DNA from: Nocardioides immobilis
GTDB taxonomy: Bacteria; Actinomycetota; Actinomycetes; Propionibacteriales; Nocardioidaceae
Reading direction: 5' to 3'
NCBI RefSeq assembly: GCF_003515065.1
Contig: NZ_QXGH01000009.1
Span: 310,001-374,000 of the forward strand
DNA length: 64,000 nt
Notes under the pieces: generated by a model
What the model saw: the letters and a program-made list of their open reading frames with translations, nothing else
What the model was told of the DNA's origin: nothing
The model's database searches: none
Shown: piece after piece, positions 23,771 to 32,103 of the stretch
Layout: each line of letters begins with the position of its first letter
How positions within the stretch are numbered: position 1 is the first letter of the stretch
Made by a program: the position numbers and the translations under genes

Positions 23771-24970
23771 TCAGCGGGCGGCGAGCTCCTCCCACGTCCC
23801 GCCGCCGTCGGTCGACTCGAAGAGGCGCTTGTCGACCGCGATGAGCAGGGTCGGCCCGCCGGCCGTGTCGACCACGTCCATCAGCGTCGAGTCGTCGACA
23901 TCCGTCACCTCGGGCGCGGACGAGGGGATCCGCTCCAGCTGCCCGTCGGCCCAGCGGTAGACACCGGACTCCCGCGGCGGGCCGCTGCCGTCGCCCCAGA
24001 GGTCGCCGAGGAACCGGATCTCCCCATCCACGGTCCACACCCCGGAGAATGAGGCCAGCTCGCCGTCGTACTCCGTCTCGGCGAAGCTGCCGCCGTCGGC
24101 GGGCATGGTCAGGACGCCCGCCAGCGGCCCGATGGTCGCGCCGTCCGAGACCATCGCGATCGCGTGCTCGGTGCCGGCTGCCGAGGGGACGACCTGCGGG
24201 ATCCACATGTAGTCGGCGTCGAACGACGTCGTGTGCCAGGACGCGCCGCCGTCGTCCGACCAGTGATAGGTCGCGGTCTGCGTCCCGGAGTCGTGGTGGA
24301 CGCTGGTGATCGCGGTCAGCCGCCCGCCGTAGGCGTCGATCCGGAACGCCTGCTCCGGCGCGTCGACCGGGTGCGCACGAGCACGGTCAGGGTCGACGGC
24401 GACCAAGCCGTCGCTGGTCGACACCGGTACCTCGCCGTCGGCGACGGGCGCGTCTGAGCCGGAGACCTCGACCCGGGTCCACTCACCGTCCAGACCGGCG
24501 ACCCACACCCTCGACTGAGTCTGGTCGCTGAGGACGAACCGGTCGCCGGCCGCGACGACGTACCCGGGGATCGGGAGCTGCGCCAGGCTGCGGGTGACGA
24601 AGCCGTCGCCGCTGACCGCCAAGCCCCACTGCTCGCGATTGACCACCCGCCAGAACACCGCGGTCGCACCACTCTCGGAGACCGCCGCGTCGCCGACCAC
24701 GGCGTTCGGGTGGTCGACGATCCGCTCGGGCCCCTCGCCCGCCGGCGGGTCCTCGATCACCGTCGATGGCGGGCTCGGCGCAGGCTCCGGCTCCTTGTCG
24801 GCGTCGGTGCCGACGAGCTGGCCGATCCCGATGATCGAGGCGACGGCGAGGGCGGCCCCACCGGCCGTCAGGCCGTTGCGGACGTTGCGGCGGCGCTGGC
24901 CCTTGCGCAGGACCTCGTCGAAGCTCGGCACCTGCGCGGCGTCGGCGGCTGCCTGTGCGATGTCATGCAT
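23771..24970 (-). CDS. Membrane-anchored Asp-box beta-propeller protein, partner of the ECF sigma factor
   Basis: A 399-residue protein with a ~30-residue cytoplasmic part ending in RKGQRRR, one membrane segment at 32-54, a Pro/Asp-rich linker and a large extracellular domain. That domain has at least two Asp boxes (WSDDGGASWHTT and ESTDGGGTWEEL) typical of sialidase/BNR beta-propellers. No catalytic sialidase Arg/Tyr set was recognised, so it is probably a binding or sensing propeller. Its ATG overlaps the sigma factor stop by 8 nt (ATGCATGA), the usual sigma/anti-sigma arrangement, so it probably holds the sigma factor and senses an outside signal. No zinc-binding anti-sigma motif is seen in the short N-terminus. 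Confidence 0.7.
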   Translation of the reverse strand: MHDIAQAAADAAQVPSFDEVLRKGQRRRNVRNGLTAGGAALAVASIIGIGQLVGTDADKEPEPAPSPPSTVIEDPPAGEGPERIVDHPNAVVGDAAVSESGATAVFWRVVNREQWGLAVSGDGFVTRSLAQLPIPGYVVAAGDRFVLSDQTQSRVWVAGLDGEWTRVEVSGSDAPVADGEVPVSTSDGLVAVDPDRARAHPVDAPEQAFRIDAYGGRLTAITSVHHDSGTQTATYHWSDDGGASWHTTSFDADYMWIPQVVPSAAGTEHAIAMVSDGATIGPLAGVLTMPADGGSFAETEYDGELASFSGVWTVDGEIRFLGDLWGDGSGPPRESGVYRWADGQLERIPSSAPEVTDVDDSTLMDVVDTAGGPTLLIAVDKRLFESTDGGGTWEELAAR

Positions 24971-25481
24971 GGGAACCTCCCAGTACGTCCGAGCCGTCGT
25001 GCCCGAGTGCGGCCGCGAGGGCCGTGCGCCCCCGGCTGAGCCGGGCTTTCACTGTGCCTTCGGGCACCCCCAGCGTGGCGGCGACCTCGGCGACCGGCAG
25101 GTCGGCCAGGTAGTGGAGCGCGAGCGTCTCGCGCTGGTGGTCCGGCAGCGTTCTGAGCGCAGCGACCACCTGCATCCGGTCGTCGCTCAGGTCCGGCTGG
25201 TGCACCGCGTCGGGTTGAGCGGTGCGGCCGAGGAGTCGCTCACCGACGACCCGGCGGCGGTGACGGGACCGGGCGACGTTCACCGCGACCGTTCGCAGCC
25301 AGGCCTCGGGGTTGTCGAGGCGCTCGAAGGTACGACGCCGGCTCACTGCCTTCGCAAACGCCTCGGCGACGACGTCCTCGGCTTCCGAGAGGTCGCCGCA
25401 GACGCCGTACAGCTGGCCGACGAGGCGCCGGTACGACGCATCGAAACAGCGCTGGATCGGATCTTCCGACTCCCCGCCCAT
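24963..25481 (-). CDS. ECF-type RNA polymerase sigma factor
   Basis: A 172-residue sigma-70-like factor with only regions 2 and 4. Region 2: GDLSEAEDVVAEAFAKAVSR, then NPEAWLRTVAVNVARSRHRR. Region 4: LPDHQRETLALHYLADLPVA, then EVAATLGVPEGTVKARLSRG with the -35-reading helix. The ATG at 25481 has GGAGGAGG 4 nt upstream. The downstream gene overlaps by 8 nt and encodes the membrane-anchored propeller, its presumed regulator. Divergent from maf by 85 nt. Confidence 0.9.
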   Translation of the reverse strand: MGGESEDPIQRCFDASYRRLVGQLYGVCGDLSEAEDVVAEAFAKAVSRRRTFERLDNPEAWLRTVAVNVARSRHRRRVVGERLLGRTAQPDAVHQPDLSDDRMQVVAALRTLPDHQRETLALHYLADLPVAEVAATLGVPEGTVKARLSRGRTALAAALGHDGSDVLGGSHA

Positions 25482-25553
25482 GGCACCTCCTCCGGACTGC
25501 TTTCCACCCGTACGACCCGTGAGTGCCCCGTCGGGTTGCATGCCGTCGGTGGT

Positions 25554-25559
25554 TAATGT
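25554..25559 (+). promoter_or_regulatory. Leaderless-type -10 box of maf
   Basis: TAATGT ends 7 nt before the GTG of maf. No Shine-Dalgarno is seen upstream. Confidence 0.5.
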
Positions 25560-25566
25560 TCGGGGC

Positions 25567-26181
25567 GTGCCGAACCTCGTGCTCGCGTCCGCCTCCCCCG
25601 CCCGGCTGACCACGCTCCGCAACGCTGGCCTCGACCCCACGGTGATCATCTCCGGTGTGGACGAGTCGCAGGCCGACGGGCTGCCGCCGTTCGAGATGGC
25701 GCTGCAGCTGGCCGAGCTCAAGTGCGCCGCGGTCGCGGGCCGCGACGGCGTGCCCGAGGGCGCGCTGGTGCTCGGTTGTGACTCCGTGCTCGAGCTCGAC
25801 GGCGAGGCCCTCGGCAAGCCCGACGACGCGACCGACGCCGTACGTCGCTGGCAATCGATGCGCGGGCGGTCCGGCGTCCTCTACACCGGACACTGCCTGC
25901 GCGACACCGCCACGGGACAGGTCGCCGCCGCGACCGCGTCGACCACCGTCTACTTCGCCGAGGTGACCGACGAGGAGATCGACGCGTACGTCGCGACCGG
26001 CGAGCCGCTCCACGTCGCCGGCGCGTTCACCGTCGACGGCCTGGGCGGCGCGTTCGTCACCGGCATCGACGGCGACCACCACAACGTGGTCGGCGTCAGC
26101 CTCCCGTTGCTCCGCGACCTGGTGATCGAGCTCGGCCACTCCTGGACCGAGCTCTGGTCGCCGGGCGCGCGTCGTACCTGA
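25567..26181 (+). CDS. Maf-like nucleotide pyrophosphatase
   Basis: A 204-residue Maf/HAM1-superfamily protein that hydrolyses unusual nucleoside triphosphates (dTTP, UTP or modified). LVLASASPARLTTLRNAGLD is the N-terminal Maf motif (SxSPxR). ALVLGCDSVLELDGEALGKP carries the catalytic Asp, RWQSMRGRSGVLYTGHCL the RmxGr loop, and AGAFTVDGLGGAFVTGIDGD the C-terminal signature. GTG start with TAATGT 7 nt upstream. Its last codons ARRT and the TGA are supplied by the left arm of a long dispersed palindrome (26170-26232), so the palindrome has been captured into the gene's end. Confidence 0.9.
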   Translation: MPNLVLASASPARLTTLRNAGLDPTVIISGVDESQADGLPPFEMALQLAELKCAAVAGRDGVPEGALVLGCDSVLELDGEALGKPDDATDAVRRWQSMRGRSGVLYTGHCLRDTATGQVAAATASTTVYFAEVTDEEIDAYVATGEPLHVAGAFTVDGLGGAFVTGIDGDHHNVVGVSLPLLRDLVIELGHSWTELWSPGARRT

Positions 26182-26232
26182 ACTTCCGGCCCCCTTTCGC
26201 GCGAAAGAGGGGCCGGAAGTTCAGGTACGACG
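26170..26232. repeat. Long dispersed palindrome, copy 2
   Basis: Arms of 24 nt (26170-26193 and 26209-26232) are perfect complements, and the middle CTTTCGCGCGAAAG is itself a 14-nt palindrome. Nearly the whole 63 nt can thus form one hairpin. The arms are the same as in the copy at 1982-2044. The maf TGA (26179-26181) lies in the left arm. It sits between convergent genes and could end transcription in both directions. Confidence 0.85.
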
Positions 26233-26245
26233 CTCCGCTCGCGGG

Positions 26246-27136
26246 CTACTCCGCCAGGACGAAGGTGATCGAGTCCCGGACGGCAGTCGCCCGGGCCACG
26301 GTTTCCTGCGTTGCCTCGCGGTGATGGACCAGCTCGACCACGATCGGGGTGCCGTCGACATCGACGACCTGGAAGTCGATCACGACCACCCGGTCGCGCT
26401 GGTTGAGGCTCTGGTAGTAGGAGATGCCGTGGCCGCCGTCGGTCGCGTTCGCCACGACGTAGACGTCGTCGCAGGAGTCGACGATCCGCACCTGCAGGTG
26501 GTGGGCCGGGTATCCGAAGGCCTCGCCCCGCTCCGGCGGCTCCAGGACCGTGGCGCCGGGCAGCGTGGTCAGCTGGCGCGCCACCTCCTGGGTGGTCTCC
26601 CCGGCCGGGCGGCCGGGCTGGCCCCACGGCTCGGCCCCGGAACGAACGGCCACGCACGCGCTCTCGCCGGGGAGGGACTCGAGCTGGTAGATCGCCAGCA
26701 CGGCCCAATCTCTGTCGGTCGTCCCGGTGAACGGGTCGCCGCTCGCGTCCCAGCCGTCGCCGAAGGTCAGGTCGGCCTGGATATCGCGAGTGTCGTTGAA
26801 ACCGACGGTCTTGCGGTAGGTGCCGGGCTCGAGGGGAAGACCGTTCCGGTCGACGTACGGCGGTGGCCCTTCGTCGACCGGGGCGTCGCTCGTCTCCGCC
26901 ACCGACGGGTCCTCCGCGGGCGGGATGTCGTCGTCGTCCGAGCCGAGCTGGGTGATGCCGAAAATCCCACCGCCCACCAGCACGACCGCGGCGGCCGCTC
27001 CGCCGAGCACGGTGAGGTTGCGGCGGCGACGGCGGCCCTGCCCGCCGCTGATCAGGCCGTCCAGGTCGGGGCGTGTTGCGTTGGTCATCTCTGCCTCCTG
27101 GCTGAGCACTGCTCTGAGTTCGTGTTCTAGGTCCAT
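26246..27136 (-). CDS. Membrane-anchored partner (putative anti-sigma) of the SigE-family factor
   Basis: A 296-residue protein with a ~40-residue cytoplasmic N-terminus (MDLEHELRAVLSQEAE, then GRRRRRN), one membrane segment at 41-63, an acidic linker and an extracellular domain of about 220 residues with two or three cysteines. The outer domain is not recognised. The ATG at 27136 starts a form typical of actinobacterial proteins encoded after SigE-type factors (MxLExELR...). A second ATG at 27088 has AGGAGG 5 nt upstream and is a real alternative giving 280 residues. It overlaps the sigma gene's stop by 10 nt, so coupled translation and a sigma-binding role are likely (inference). Confidence 0.7.
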   Translation of the reverse strand: MDLEHELRAVLSQEAEMTNATRPDLDGLISGGQGRRRRRNLTVLGGAAAAVVLVGGGIFGITQLGSDDDDIPPAEDPSVAETSDAPVDEGPPPYVDRNGLPLEPGTYRKTVGFNDTRDIQADLTFGDGWDASGDPFTGTTDRDWAVLAIYQLESLPGESACVAVRSGAEPWGQPGRPAGETTQEVARQLTTLPGATVLEPPERGEAFGYPAHHLQVRIVDSCDDVYVVANATDGGHGISYYQSLNQRDRVVVIDFQVVDVDGTPIVVELVHHREATQETVARATAVRDSITFVLAE

Positions 27137-27642
27137 GACTCGCCCACTTCCTCCCCGACGCCCGACGCGGCCAAGGCCCGTCGGAGCGCCTTCATCGCCG
27201 ACGACGACTGTGACTTCACGGTTCCCGGCGCGCAGCCGAGCGCGCCGGCGATCTCCGCCTCGCTCAGGTCCTCGTAGTAGCGCAGGACGATGACGGCCCG
27301 TTGGCGCGCAGGGAGGGCGCACACCAGCGGCCAGAGCAGGGAGCGGTCGAGGACCGAGCCCTCGTCCGACTCCCGCGGGACCTCGGGCAGGTCGCGGGTC
27401 GGCTGCTCGCCGATCCAGGCCCTCCGCCGGCTCGACACCAGGGTGTTGGCCAGCATCCGACGCACGTAGGCCTCGGGGTGGTCCATCCTGCCGATCCGTC
27501 CCCAGCTCACGTACGCCTTCTCGAGCGTCGTCTGCAGCAGGTCCTCGGCACCGGTCGGTGACGCCGCCAACAGGTAGGCGAGCCGGTAGAGCGACGTCCA
27601 GCGGGCACCGACGAACTCGGCGAAGTCCTCGTCGTTGCTCAT
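27127..27642 (-). CDS. SigE-family ECF RNA polymerase sigma factor
   Basis: A 171-residue factor of the actinobacterial SigE-like ECF family. Region 2: FAEFVGARWTSLYRLAYLLA, then GAEDLLQTTLEKAYVSWGRI and PEAYVRRMLANTLVSSRRR. Region 4: LPARQRAVIVLRYYEDLSEA followed by EIAGALGCAPGTVKSQSSSA. ATG start with AGGGGG 6 nt upstream. It is unrelated in detail to the sigma factor at 24963-25481 (different region 2 pattern), so the two pairs are independent. Confidence 0.9.
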   Translation of the reverse strand: MSNDEDFAEFVGARWTSLYRLAYLLAASPTGAEDLLQTTLEKAYVSWGRIGRMDHPEAYVRRMLANTLVSSRRRAWIGEQPTRDLPEVPRESDEGSVLDRSLLWPLVCALPARQRAVIVLRYYEDLSEAEIAGALGCAPGTVKSQSSSAMKALRRALAASGVGEEVGESWT

Positions 27643-27722
27643 CGGTCACCCCCTGCCGCGTTGTGGTAACCCCTCAACGCGATGGTGGGCGATCCGGTTC
27701 GTTCGCGGACCGAAATCCGTCT

Positions 27723-28934
27723 TTACTCGACGGGCAGGCCCAGGCCCCGGGCGATCAGCATCCGCTGCACCTCGGACGTCCCCTCGCCGATCTCGAGGAT
27801 CTTGGCGTCGCGGTAGAAGCGCGCGACGGCGTACTCCTCCATGAAGCCGTAGCCGCCGAAGACCTGGGTCGCGATCCGGGTGGCCGTGACAGCGGACTCG
27901 GTCGAGTAGAGCTTGGCGATCGCGGCCGCGTGCTTGAACTGCTTCGTGCTCGGCCCACCGGGGGTGTCCATGGCGTCCTTCATCGCGGCCGCCTTGTAGG
28001 TCAGCAGCCGCGAGGCGTGGAGCATCACCTCGAGGTCGGCGATCTGGAAGGCGACCCCCTGCTTGCGGCCGATGGGGCCGCCGAAGGTCTGGCGCTCGCC
28101 GGCGTACTCGACGCAGAGGTCGACGCAGGCCTGGATCAGGCCGACAGCGAGGGCGGCGATGGCGACCCGGCCGTCGTCGAGGATCGCGAGGAACTGGGCG
28201 AAGCCCCGGCCGCGCTCCCCCAGCAGGTGGTCGGCCGGCACCCGACAGTCCGCGAACGTCAACGGGTGGGTGTCGGAGATGTGCCAGCCGAGCTTGTCGT
28301 AGGCCGGCTCCGCGGTGAACCCGGGGGTCCCGGCGGGGACGATGATCGCCGAGATCTCGAGCCTCTGCTCGCCGGTCGAGCTTGTCGAGACCCCGGTCCG
28401 CGCGGTCACGGTCACCAGGGAGGTCAGCTCCGAGCCGGAGTTGGTGATGAACTGCTTGCTGCCGTTGACGACCCACTCGTCATCGTCGAGGACGGCCTTG
28501 GTGCGCGTCGCGCCGGCGTCGGATCCGGCGCCCGGCTCGGTGAGGCCGAACCCGGCGAGCCGCCGGCCGCTCACCAGGTCGGGCAGCCAGGTCTGCTTCT
28601 GCGCAGGCGTGCCGTAGCTGAGGATCGGGTTGATGCCGAGACCGACACCCGCCTCGAGGGTGATGCCCATCGACTGGTCGACCCGGCCCAGCTCCTCGAT
28701 GGCGAGGCAGAGCGAGGTGAAGGGACCGTCCTCGGGCGTGAGCCCGGCGCCGCCGTACTCCTCCGGCGCGACGAGCCCGAACAGGCCGAGGTCGCCCATC
28801 TGCTGCACGACCTCCGTGGGGAAGTGGTGGTCCTTGTCCCACTGCGCGACGTACGGCGCGATCGCGGCCTCCGCGAAGTCGCGGACGGTACGGCGGAACT
28901 CCTCGTGCTCACGGGACAGCTCGAACGACGTCAT
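27723..28934 (-). CDS. Acyl-CoA dehydrogenase
   Basis: A 403-residue acyl-CoA dehydrogenase, second of two in the window. Motifs: [67 protein letters not shown] and QVFGGYGFMEEYAVARFYRD, with the catalytic Glu in ILEIGEGTSEVQRM. ATG start at 28934; TACGAT lies 6 nt upstream, so it is likely leaderless. A GTTAAC-based palindrome just upstream of the promoter suggests a TetR- or GntR-type operator. The catalytic Glu lies before TSE, as in short/branched-chain enzymes; the exact substrate is open. Confidence 0.92.
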   Translation of the reverse strand: MTSFELSREHEEFRRTVRDFAEAAIAPYVAQWDKDHHFPTEVVQQMGDLGLFGLVAPEEYGGAGLTPEDGPFTSLCLAIEELGRVDQSMGITLEAGVGLGINPILSYGTPAQKQTWLPDLVSGRRLAGFGLTEPGAGSDAGATRTKAVLDDDEWVVNGSKQFITNSGSELTSLVTVTARTGVSTSSTGEQRLEISAIIVPAGTPGFTAEPAYDKLGWHISDTHPLTFADCRVPADHLLGERGRGFAQFLAILDDGRVAIAALAVGLIQACVDLCVEYAGERQTFGGPIGRKQGVAFQIADLEVMLHASRLLTYKAAAMKDAMDTPGGPSTKQFKHAAAIAKLYSTESAVTATRIATQVFGGYGFMEEYAVARFYRDAKILEIGEGTSEVQRMLIARGLGLPVE

Positions 28935-28940
28935 GCGGGC

Positions 28941-28972
28941 ATCGTAACCCGCGAGGTTAACGTTTGTTAACC
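28941..28972 (-). promoter_or_regulatory. Promoter with GGTTAAC palindromic operator for the acyl-CoA dehydrogenase
   Basis: On the minus strand TACGAT (28946-28941) is 6 nt before ATG. Upstream GGTTAAC (28955-28961), 4-nt spacer, GTTAACC (28966-28972) form a perfect palindrome with arms of 7 bp. It is unusually AT-rich for this genome and covers the zone just above the -10 box. Confidence 0.55.
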
Positions 28973-29015
28973 GGTCTCGAGGCAGTCGCTGCGCAACCTC
29001 GTCGACCACCGAAGG

Positions 29016-29657
29016 TCAGCGGACGACCTTCCAGTTGAACATCGGCGAACCCACCGCCCCCATCAGCCGGAGCCACGCCGGCATCAACCACTCGACGCCG
29101 CGCGCCGTCGACACGTCGCCCAGGTCGAGGACGTCGGTGTGGCCGAGCTCAGTGAGCAGGTAGGTCACGGTCGCCTTGGCGTCGGCGTCATCACCCGAGA
29201 CGAAGACGGTCCCGGGATCGGGCAGCCGGTCGGGGTGGGCCATCAGCTCGGCGGTCATCGTGTTGAGCGACTTCACCACTCGCGCAGCCGGGAACGCACG
29301 CTGGACCTGCTCGGCGATCGAGTCGTCCTGCGGGGCGGTGATCAGCGGCGGGAACCCGCGGGAGAAGTCCAGCCCGTTCGACACGTCGAGCAGGACCTTC
29401 CCGTCGCCGGCCTGACCGAGCACCTCGAGCGTGACCGTGCCGCTGGTGGCGTTGACCACCACATCGGCCGTGGCGGCGGCGTCGGCGAAGGTCGCCAGCC
29501 GGACGGCCGGGTTCTCGACCGCCCAGGCGGCGTACTCCGGCTTGACGCTCGTGGTGGCAGGGTCACGGGTGCCGACCGTGACGTCGTGGGCCAGTTCGGC
29601 GAAGCGGGCGGCGAGAGCCCGGCCGACCATGCCGGTGCCGAGGACTGCGATCTCCAT
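29016..29657 (-). CDS. F420- or NADP-dependent oxidoreductase (NPDR family)
   Basis: A 213-residue Rossmann-fold protein of the NADPH-dependent F420 reductase family. MEIAVLGTGMVGRALAARFA is the dinucleotide loop, TVGTRDPATT the NADP phosphate region, VVNATSGTVTLEVLGQAGDG and LLDVSNGLDF the central blocks, and VVKSLNTMTAELM follows. Members reduce F420 with NADPH or act on other carbonyls. ATG start. The actinobacterial setting makes F420 plausible, but the family also includes non-F420 enzymes. Same strand as the acyl-CoA dehydrogenase, but 81 nt upstream of it, with the latter's own promoter between. Confidence 0.8.
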   Translation of the reverse strand: MEIAVLGTGMVGRALAARFAELAHDVTVGTRDPATTSVKPEYAAWAVENPAVRLATFADAAATADVVVNATSGTVTLEVLGQAGDGKVLLDVSNGLDFSRGFPPLITAPQDDSIAEQVQRAFPAARVVKSLNTMTAELMAHPDRLPDPGTVFVSGDDADAKATVTYLLTELGHTDVLDLGDVSTARGVEWLMPAWLRLMGAVGSPMFNWKVVR

Positions 29658-29796
29658 GGCCTGTGTCTACTGCTCGCCGGGCGCTGCCACAACCGAACCG
29701 CGCCGGCCCGCGCCTGCCCAGATCTGAACGCCCCGTGCGGCGGCCGGACCGGCGCGCCCTAGACTGCCGGACGTTCCAGACGACGAGGAGAGTCGC

Positions 29797-31590
29797 GTGC
29801 CCGAGTCCAAGCCGTTGCAGAAGGTCCTGATCGCCAACCGTGGTGAGATCGCGGTCCGGGTGATCCGCGCTTGCAAGGATGCCGGGATCGGCTCCGTCGC
29901 GGTCTACGCCGAGCCCGACCGGGACGCGCTGTTCGTGCGGCTTGCCGACGAGGCCTACTCGCTCAACGGCGCCACCCCGGGCGACTCCTACCTGGTGATC
30001 GACAAGATCCTGGCCGCGGCCAAGGAGTCCGGCGCCGACTCGGTGCACCCGGGCTACGGCTTCCTCGCCGAGAACGCCGAGTTCGCCCAGGCCGTGATCG
30101 ACGCCGGGCTGATCTGGATCGGCCCCTCCCCCGAGGCCATCGAGGGCCTCGGCGACAAGGCGAAGGCCAAGCAGATCGCCCTCGCGGCCGGCGCCCCGCT
30201 CGCCCCAGGCCTCAAGGACGCGGTCAAGGACGCCGACGAGATCGTCGGCTTCGCCAAGGAGCACGGCCTGCCCGTCGCCATCAAGGCCGTCTTCGGCGGC
30301 GGCGGTCGCGGTCTGAAGGTCGCCCGCACGCTCGAGGAGATCCCCGACCTCTACGAGTCGGCCGTCCGTGAGGCGATCAGCGCCTTCGGTCGCGGCGAGT
30401 GCCTGGTGGAGAAGTTCCTGGACCGCCCGCGCCACGTCGAGACCCAGTGCCTGGCCGACCAGCACGGCAACGTCGTCGTCGTCTCCACCCGCGACTGCTC
30501 CCTTCAGCGCCGCCACCAGAAGCTGGTCGAGGAGGCGCCCGCGCCGTTCCTCACCGACGACCAGGTCAAGCGCCTCTACGACTCCTCCAAGGCGATCCTC
30601 AAGGAGGCCGGCTACGTCGGCGCCGGCACCTGCGAGTTCCTGGTCGCCGCCGACGGCACCATCTCCTTCCTCGAGGTCAACACCCGGCTCCAGGTCGAGC
30701 ACTGTGTCTCCGAGGAGGTCACCGGCATCGACCTGGTCCGCGAGATGTTCCGGATCGCGGCCGGCGAGGAGCTCGGCTACGACGACCCCGAGATCCGCGG
30801 CCACTCCATCGAGTTCCGCATCAACGCCGAGGACGGCGGCAACAACTTCATGCCGGCCCCCGGCACGCTGACCAGGTGGAACCCGCCGGCCGGCCCCGGC
30901 GTCCGGCTCGACGGTGGCTACGAGAACGGCGAGACCATTCCCGGCGCCTTCGACTCCCTCGTCGCCAAGCTGATCGTCACCGGCAAGGACCGCACGCAGG
31001 CCATCGAGCGCTCGCGTCGCGCCCTGTCGGAGTTCGAGGTCGACGGCATGCCCACCGCGATCACGTTCCACGAGGTCATCGTCAACGACCCGGCCTGGGT
31101 CGGCGCCTCCAACCCCTCCGGCGAGGGCGACTTCACCGTCTACACCACCTGGATCGAGACCGACTTCGACAACCAGATCACGCCGTATGACAACAAGGGC
31201 GGCGAGGGCTCTGCTCTTGGGGAGCCCGACGAGCGGCAGACGGTCGTGGTCGAGGTCGGCGGCCGGCGGCTCGAGGTCGTCATCCCGGCCGGGCTCGGTG
31301 GCCTCGCGGCCGGCGGTGCGACCGCGAAGAAGCCCAAGCGCGCCGGCGGCAAGAAGGCCGGAGCCGCCGCGTCCGGAGACTCCGTCACCAGCCCGATGCA
31401 GGGCACCATCGTCAAGATCGCGGTCGAGGAGGGCCAGGAGGTCGCCGAGGGCGACGTCGTCGTCGTCATCGAGGCCATGAAGATGGAGCAGCCCCTCAAG
31501 GCCCACAAGGCCGGCACCGTGACCGGCCTCAAGGCCGCGGTCGGCGAGACCATCGGCAACGGCGAAGTCATCTGCGAGCTCAAGGGCTGA
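29797..31590 (+). CDS. accA3: Acetyl/propionyl-CoA carboxylase alpha subunit (biotin carboxylase + BCCP)
   Basis: A 597-residue fused subunit. Residues 1-450 are biotin carboxylase: [35 protein letters not shown], the glycine-rich ATP loop [12 protein letters not shown] and [18 protein letters not shown]. After a Lys/Ala-rich linker ([18 protein letters not shown]) comes the biotin carrier domain with [14 protein letters not shown]; the biotin lysine is K562. It provides carboxybiotin to PccB/AccE and related beta subunits. GTG start with GAGGAG 6 nt upstream, after a TAGACT box about 30 nt up, so here a leader with SD is used. BirA and PccB are 13 kb upstream. Confidence 0.93.
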   Translation: MPESKPLQKVLIANRGEIAVRVIRACKDAGIGSVAVYAEPDRDALFVRLADEAYSLNGATPGDSYLVIDKILAAAKESGADSVHPGYGFLAENAEFAQAVIDAGLIWIGPSPEAIEGLGDKAKAKQIALAAGAPLAPGLKDAVKDADEIVGFAKEHGLPVAIKAVFGGGGRGLKVARTLEEIPDLYESAVREAISAFGRGECLVEKFLDRPRHVETQCLADQHGNVVVVSTRDCSLQRRHQKLVEEAPAPFLTDDQVKRLYDSSKAILKEAGYVGAGTCEFLVAADGTISFLEVNTRLQVEHCVSEEVTGIDLVREMFRIAAGEELGYDDPEIRGHSIEFRINAEDGGNNFMPAPGTLTRWNPPAGPGVRLDGGYENGETIPGAFDSLVAKLIVTGKDRTQAIERSRRALSEFEVDGMPTAITFHEVIVNDPAWVGASNPSGEGDFTVYTTWIETDFDNQITPYDNKGGEGSALGEPDERQTVVVEVGGRRLEVVIPAGLGGLAAGGATAKKPKRAGGKKAGAAASGDSVTSPMQGTIVKIAVEEGQEVAEGDVVVVIEAMKMEQPLKAHKAGTVTGLKAAVGETIGNGEVICELKG

Positions 31591-31607
31591 GCCAGCCACC
31601 CGTCGTC

Positions 31608-31613
31608 TAGGTT
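31608..31613 (+). promoter_or_regulatory. Leaderless-type -10 box of the PH-domain gene pair
   Basis: TAGGTT ends 7 nt before the GTG at 31621. Confidence 0.45.
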
Positions 31614-31620
31614 CGGTCGC

Positions 31621-32103
31621 GTGACCGAGCTTCGCGACCCCGTGCACCAGGTCAGCCCGAAAGCTCGGACCCTGTGGCGCCTGCAGTGCGCCATCAGCGG
31701 CGGCGTCGTCGTGATCGGACTGGTCGTGGCCGCTGTCGCGTGGCGTGAGTGCGACGCCCGCTGGTGGGTCGTGCTCGCCGCGGCCCTGCTGGCGGCGGCG
31801 TACACCGTCGTCGTACCGCAGTGGCGCTACCTCGTGCACCGCTGGGAGATCACCGAGACGGCCGTCTACACCCAGCGCGGCTGGTGGGCACGCGAGCGCC
31901 GGATCGCCCCGATGTCCCGCGTGCAGACCGTGGACCTCGCGCAAGGCCCCCTGGACCGGCTGTTCGGGCTGGCCACGCTGACCGTGACGACGGCGTCGGC
32001 CGCCGGTGCCCTCCAGGTCGAGGGGCTCGACCACGACCTCGCCCTCCAGCTCTCCGAGCGCCTCACCCGGAGCGCCGAGGCCGCCGGAGGCGACGCCACG
32101 TGA
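31621..32103 (+). CDS. PH-domain membrane protein, YdbS-like
   Basis: A 160-residue protein with two adjacent membrane helices (ISGGVVVIGLVVAAVAW and WWVVLAAALLAAAYTVVVP) and a bPH2 (DUF304) domain: YLVHRWEITETAVYTQRGWW, then IAPMSRVQTVDLAQGPLDRL and TLTVTTASAAG. It resembles YdbS. The next gene (YdbT-like) starts in its stop (GTGA), so both form a coupled pair. In Bacillus the YdbS/YdbT pair is tied to resistance to certain amylolysin-like peptides; here no function can be given. GTG start with TAGGTT 7 nt upstream. Confidence 0.8.
   Translation: MTELRDPVHQVSPKARTLWRLQCAISGGVVVIGLVVAAVAWRECDARWWVVLAAALLAAAYTVVVPQWRYLVHRWEITETAVYTQRGWWARERRIAPMSRVQTVDLAQGPLDRLFGLATLTVTTASAAGALQVEGLDHDLALQLSERLTRSAEAAGGDAT

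Noticed and set aside
1982..26232. Composite transposon bounded by the two long palindromes
   Set aside because: Each site is a full palindrome in itself, the 24 kb between hold ordinary housekeeping genes, and no transposase or target duplication was seen.
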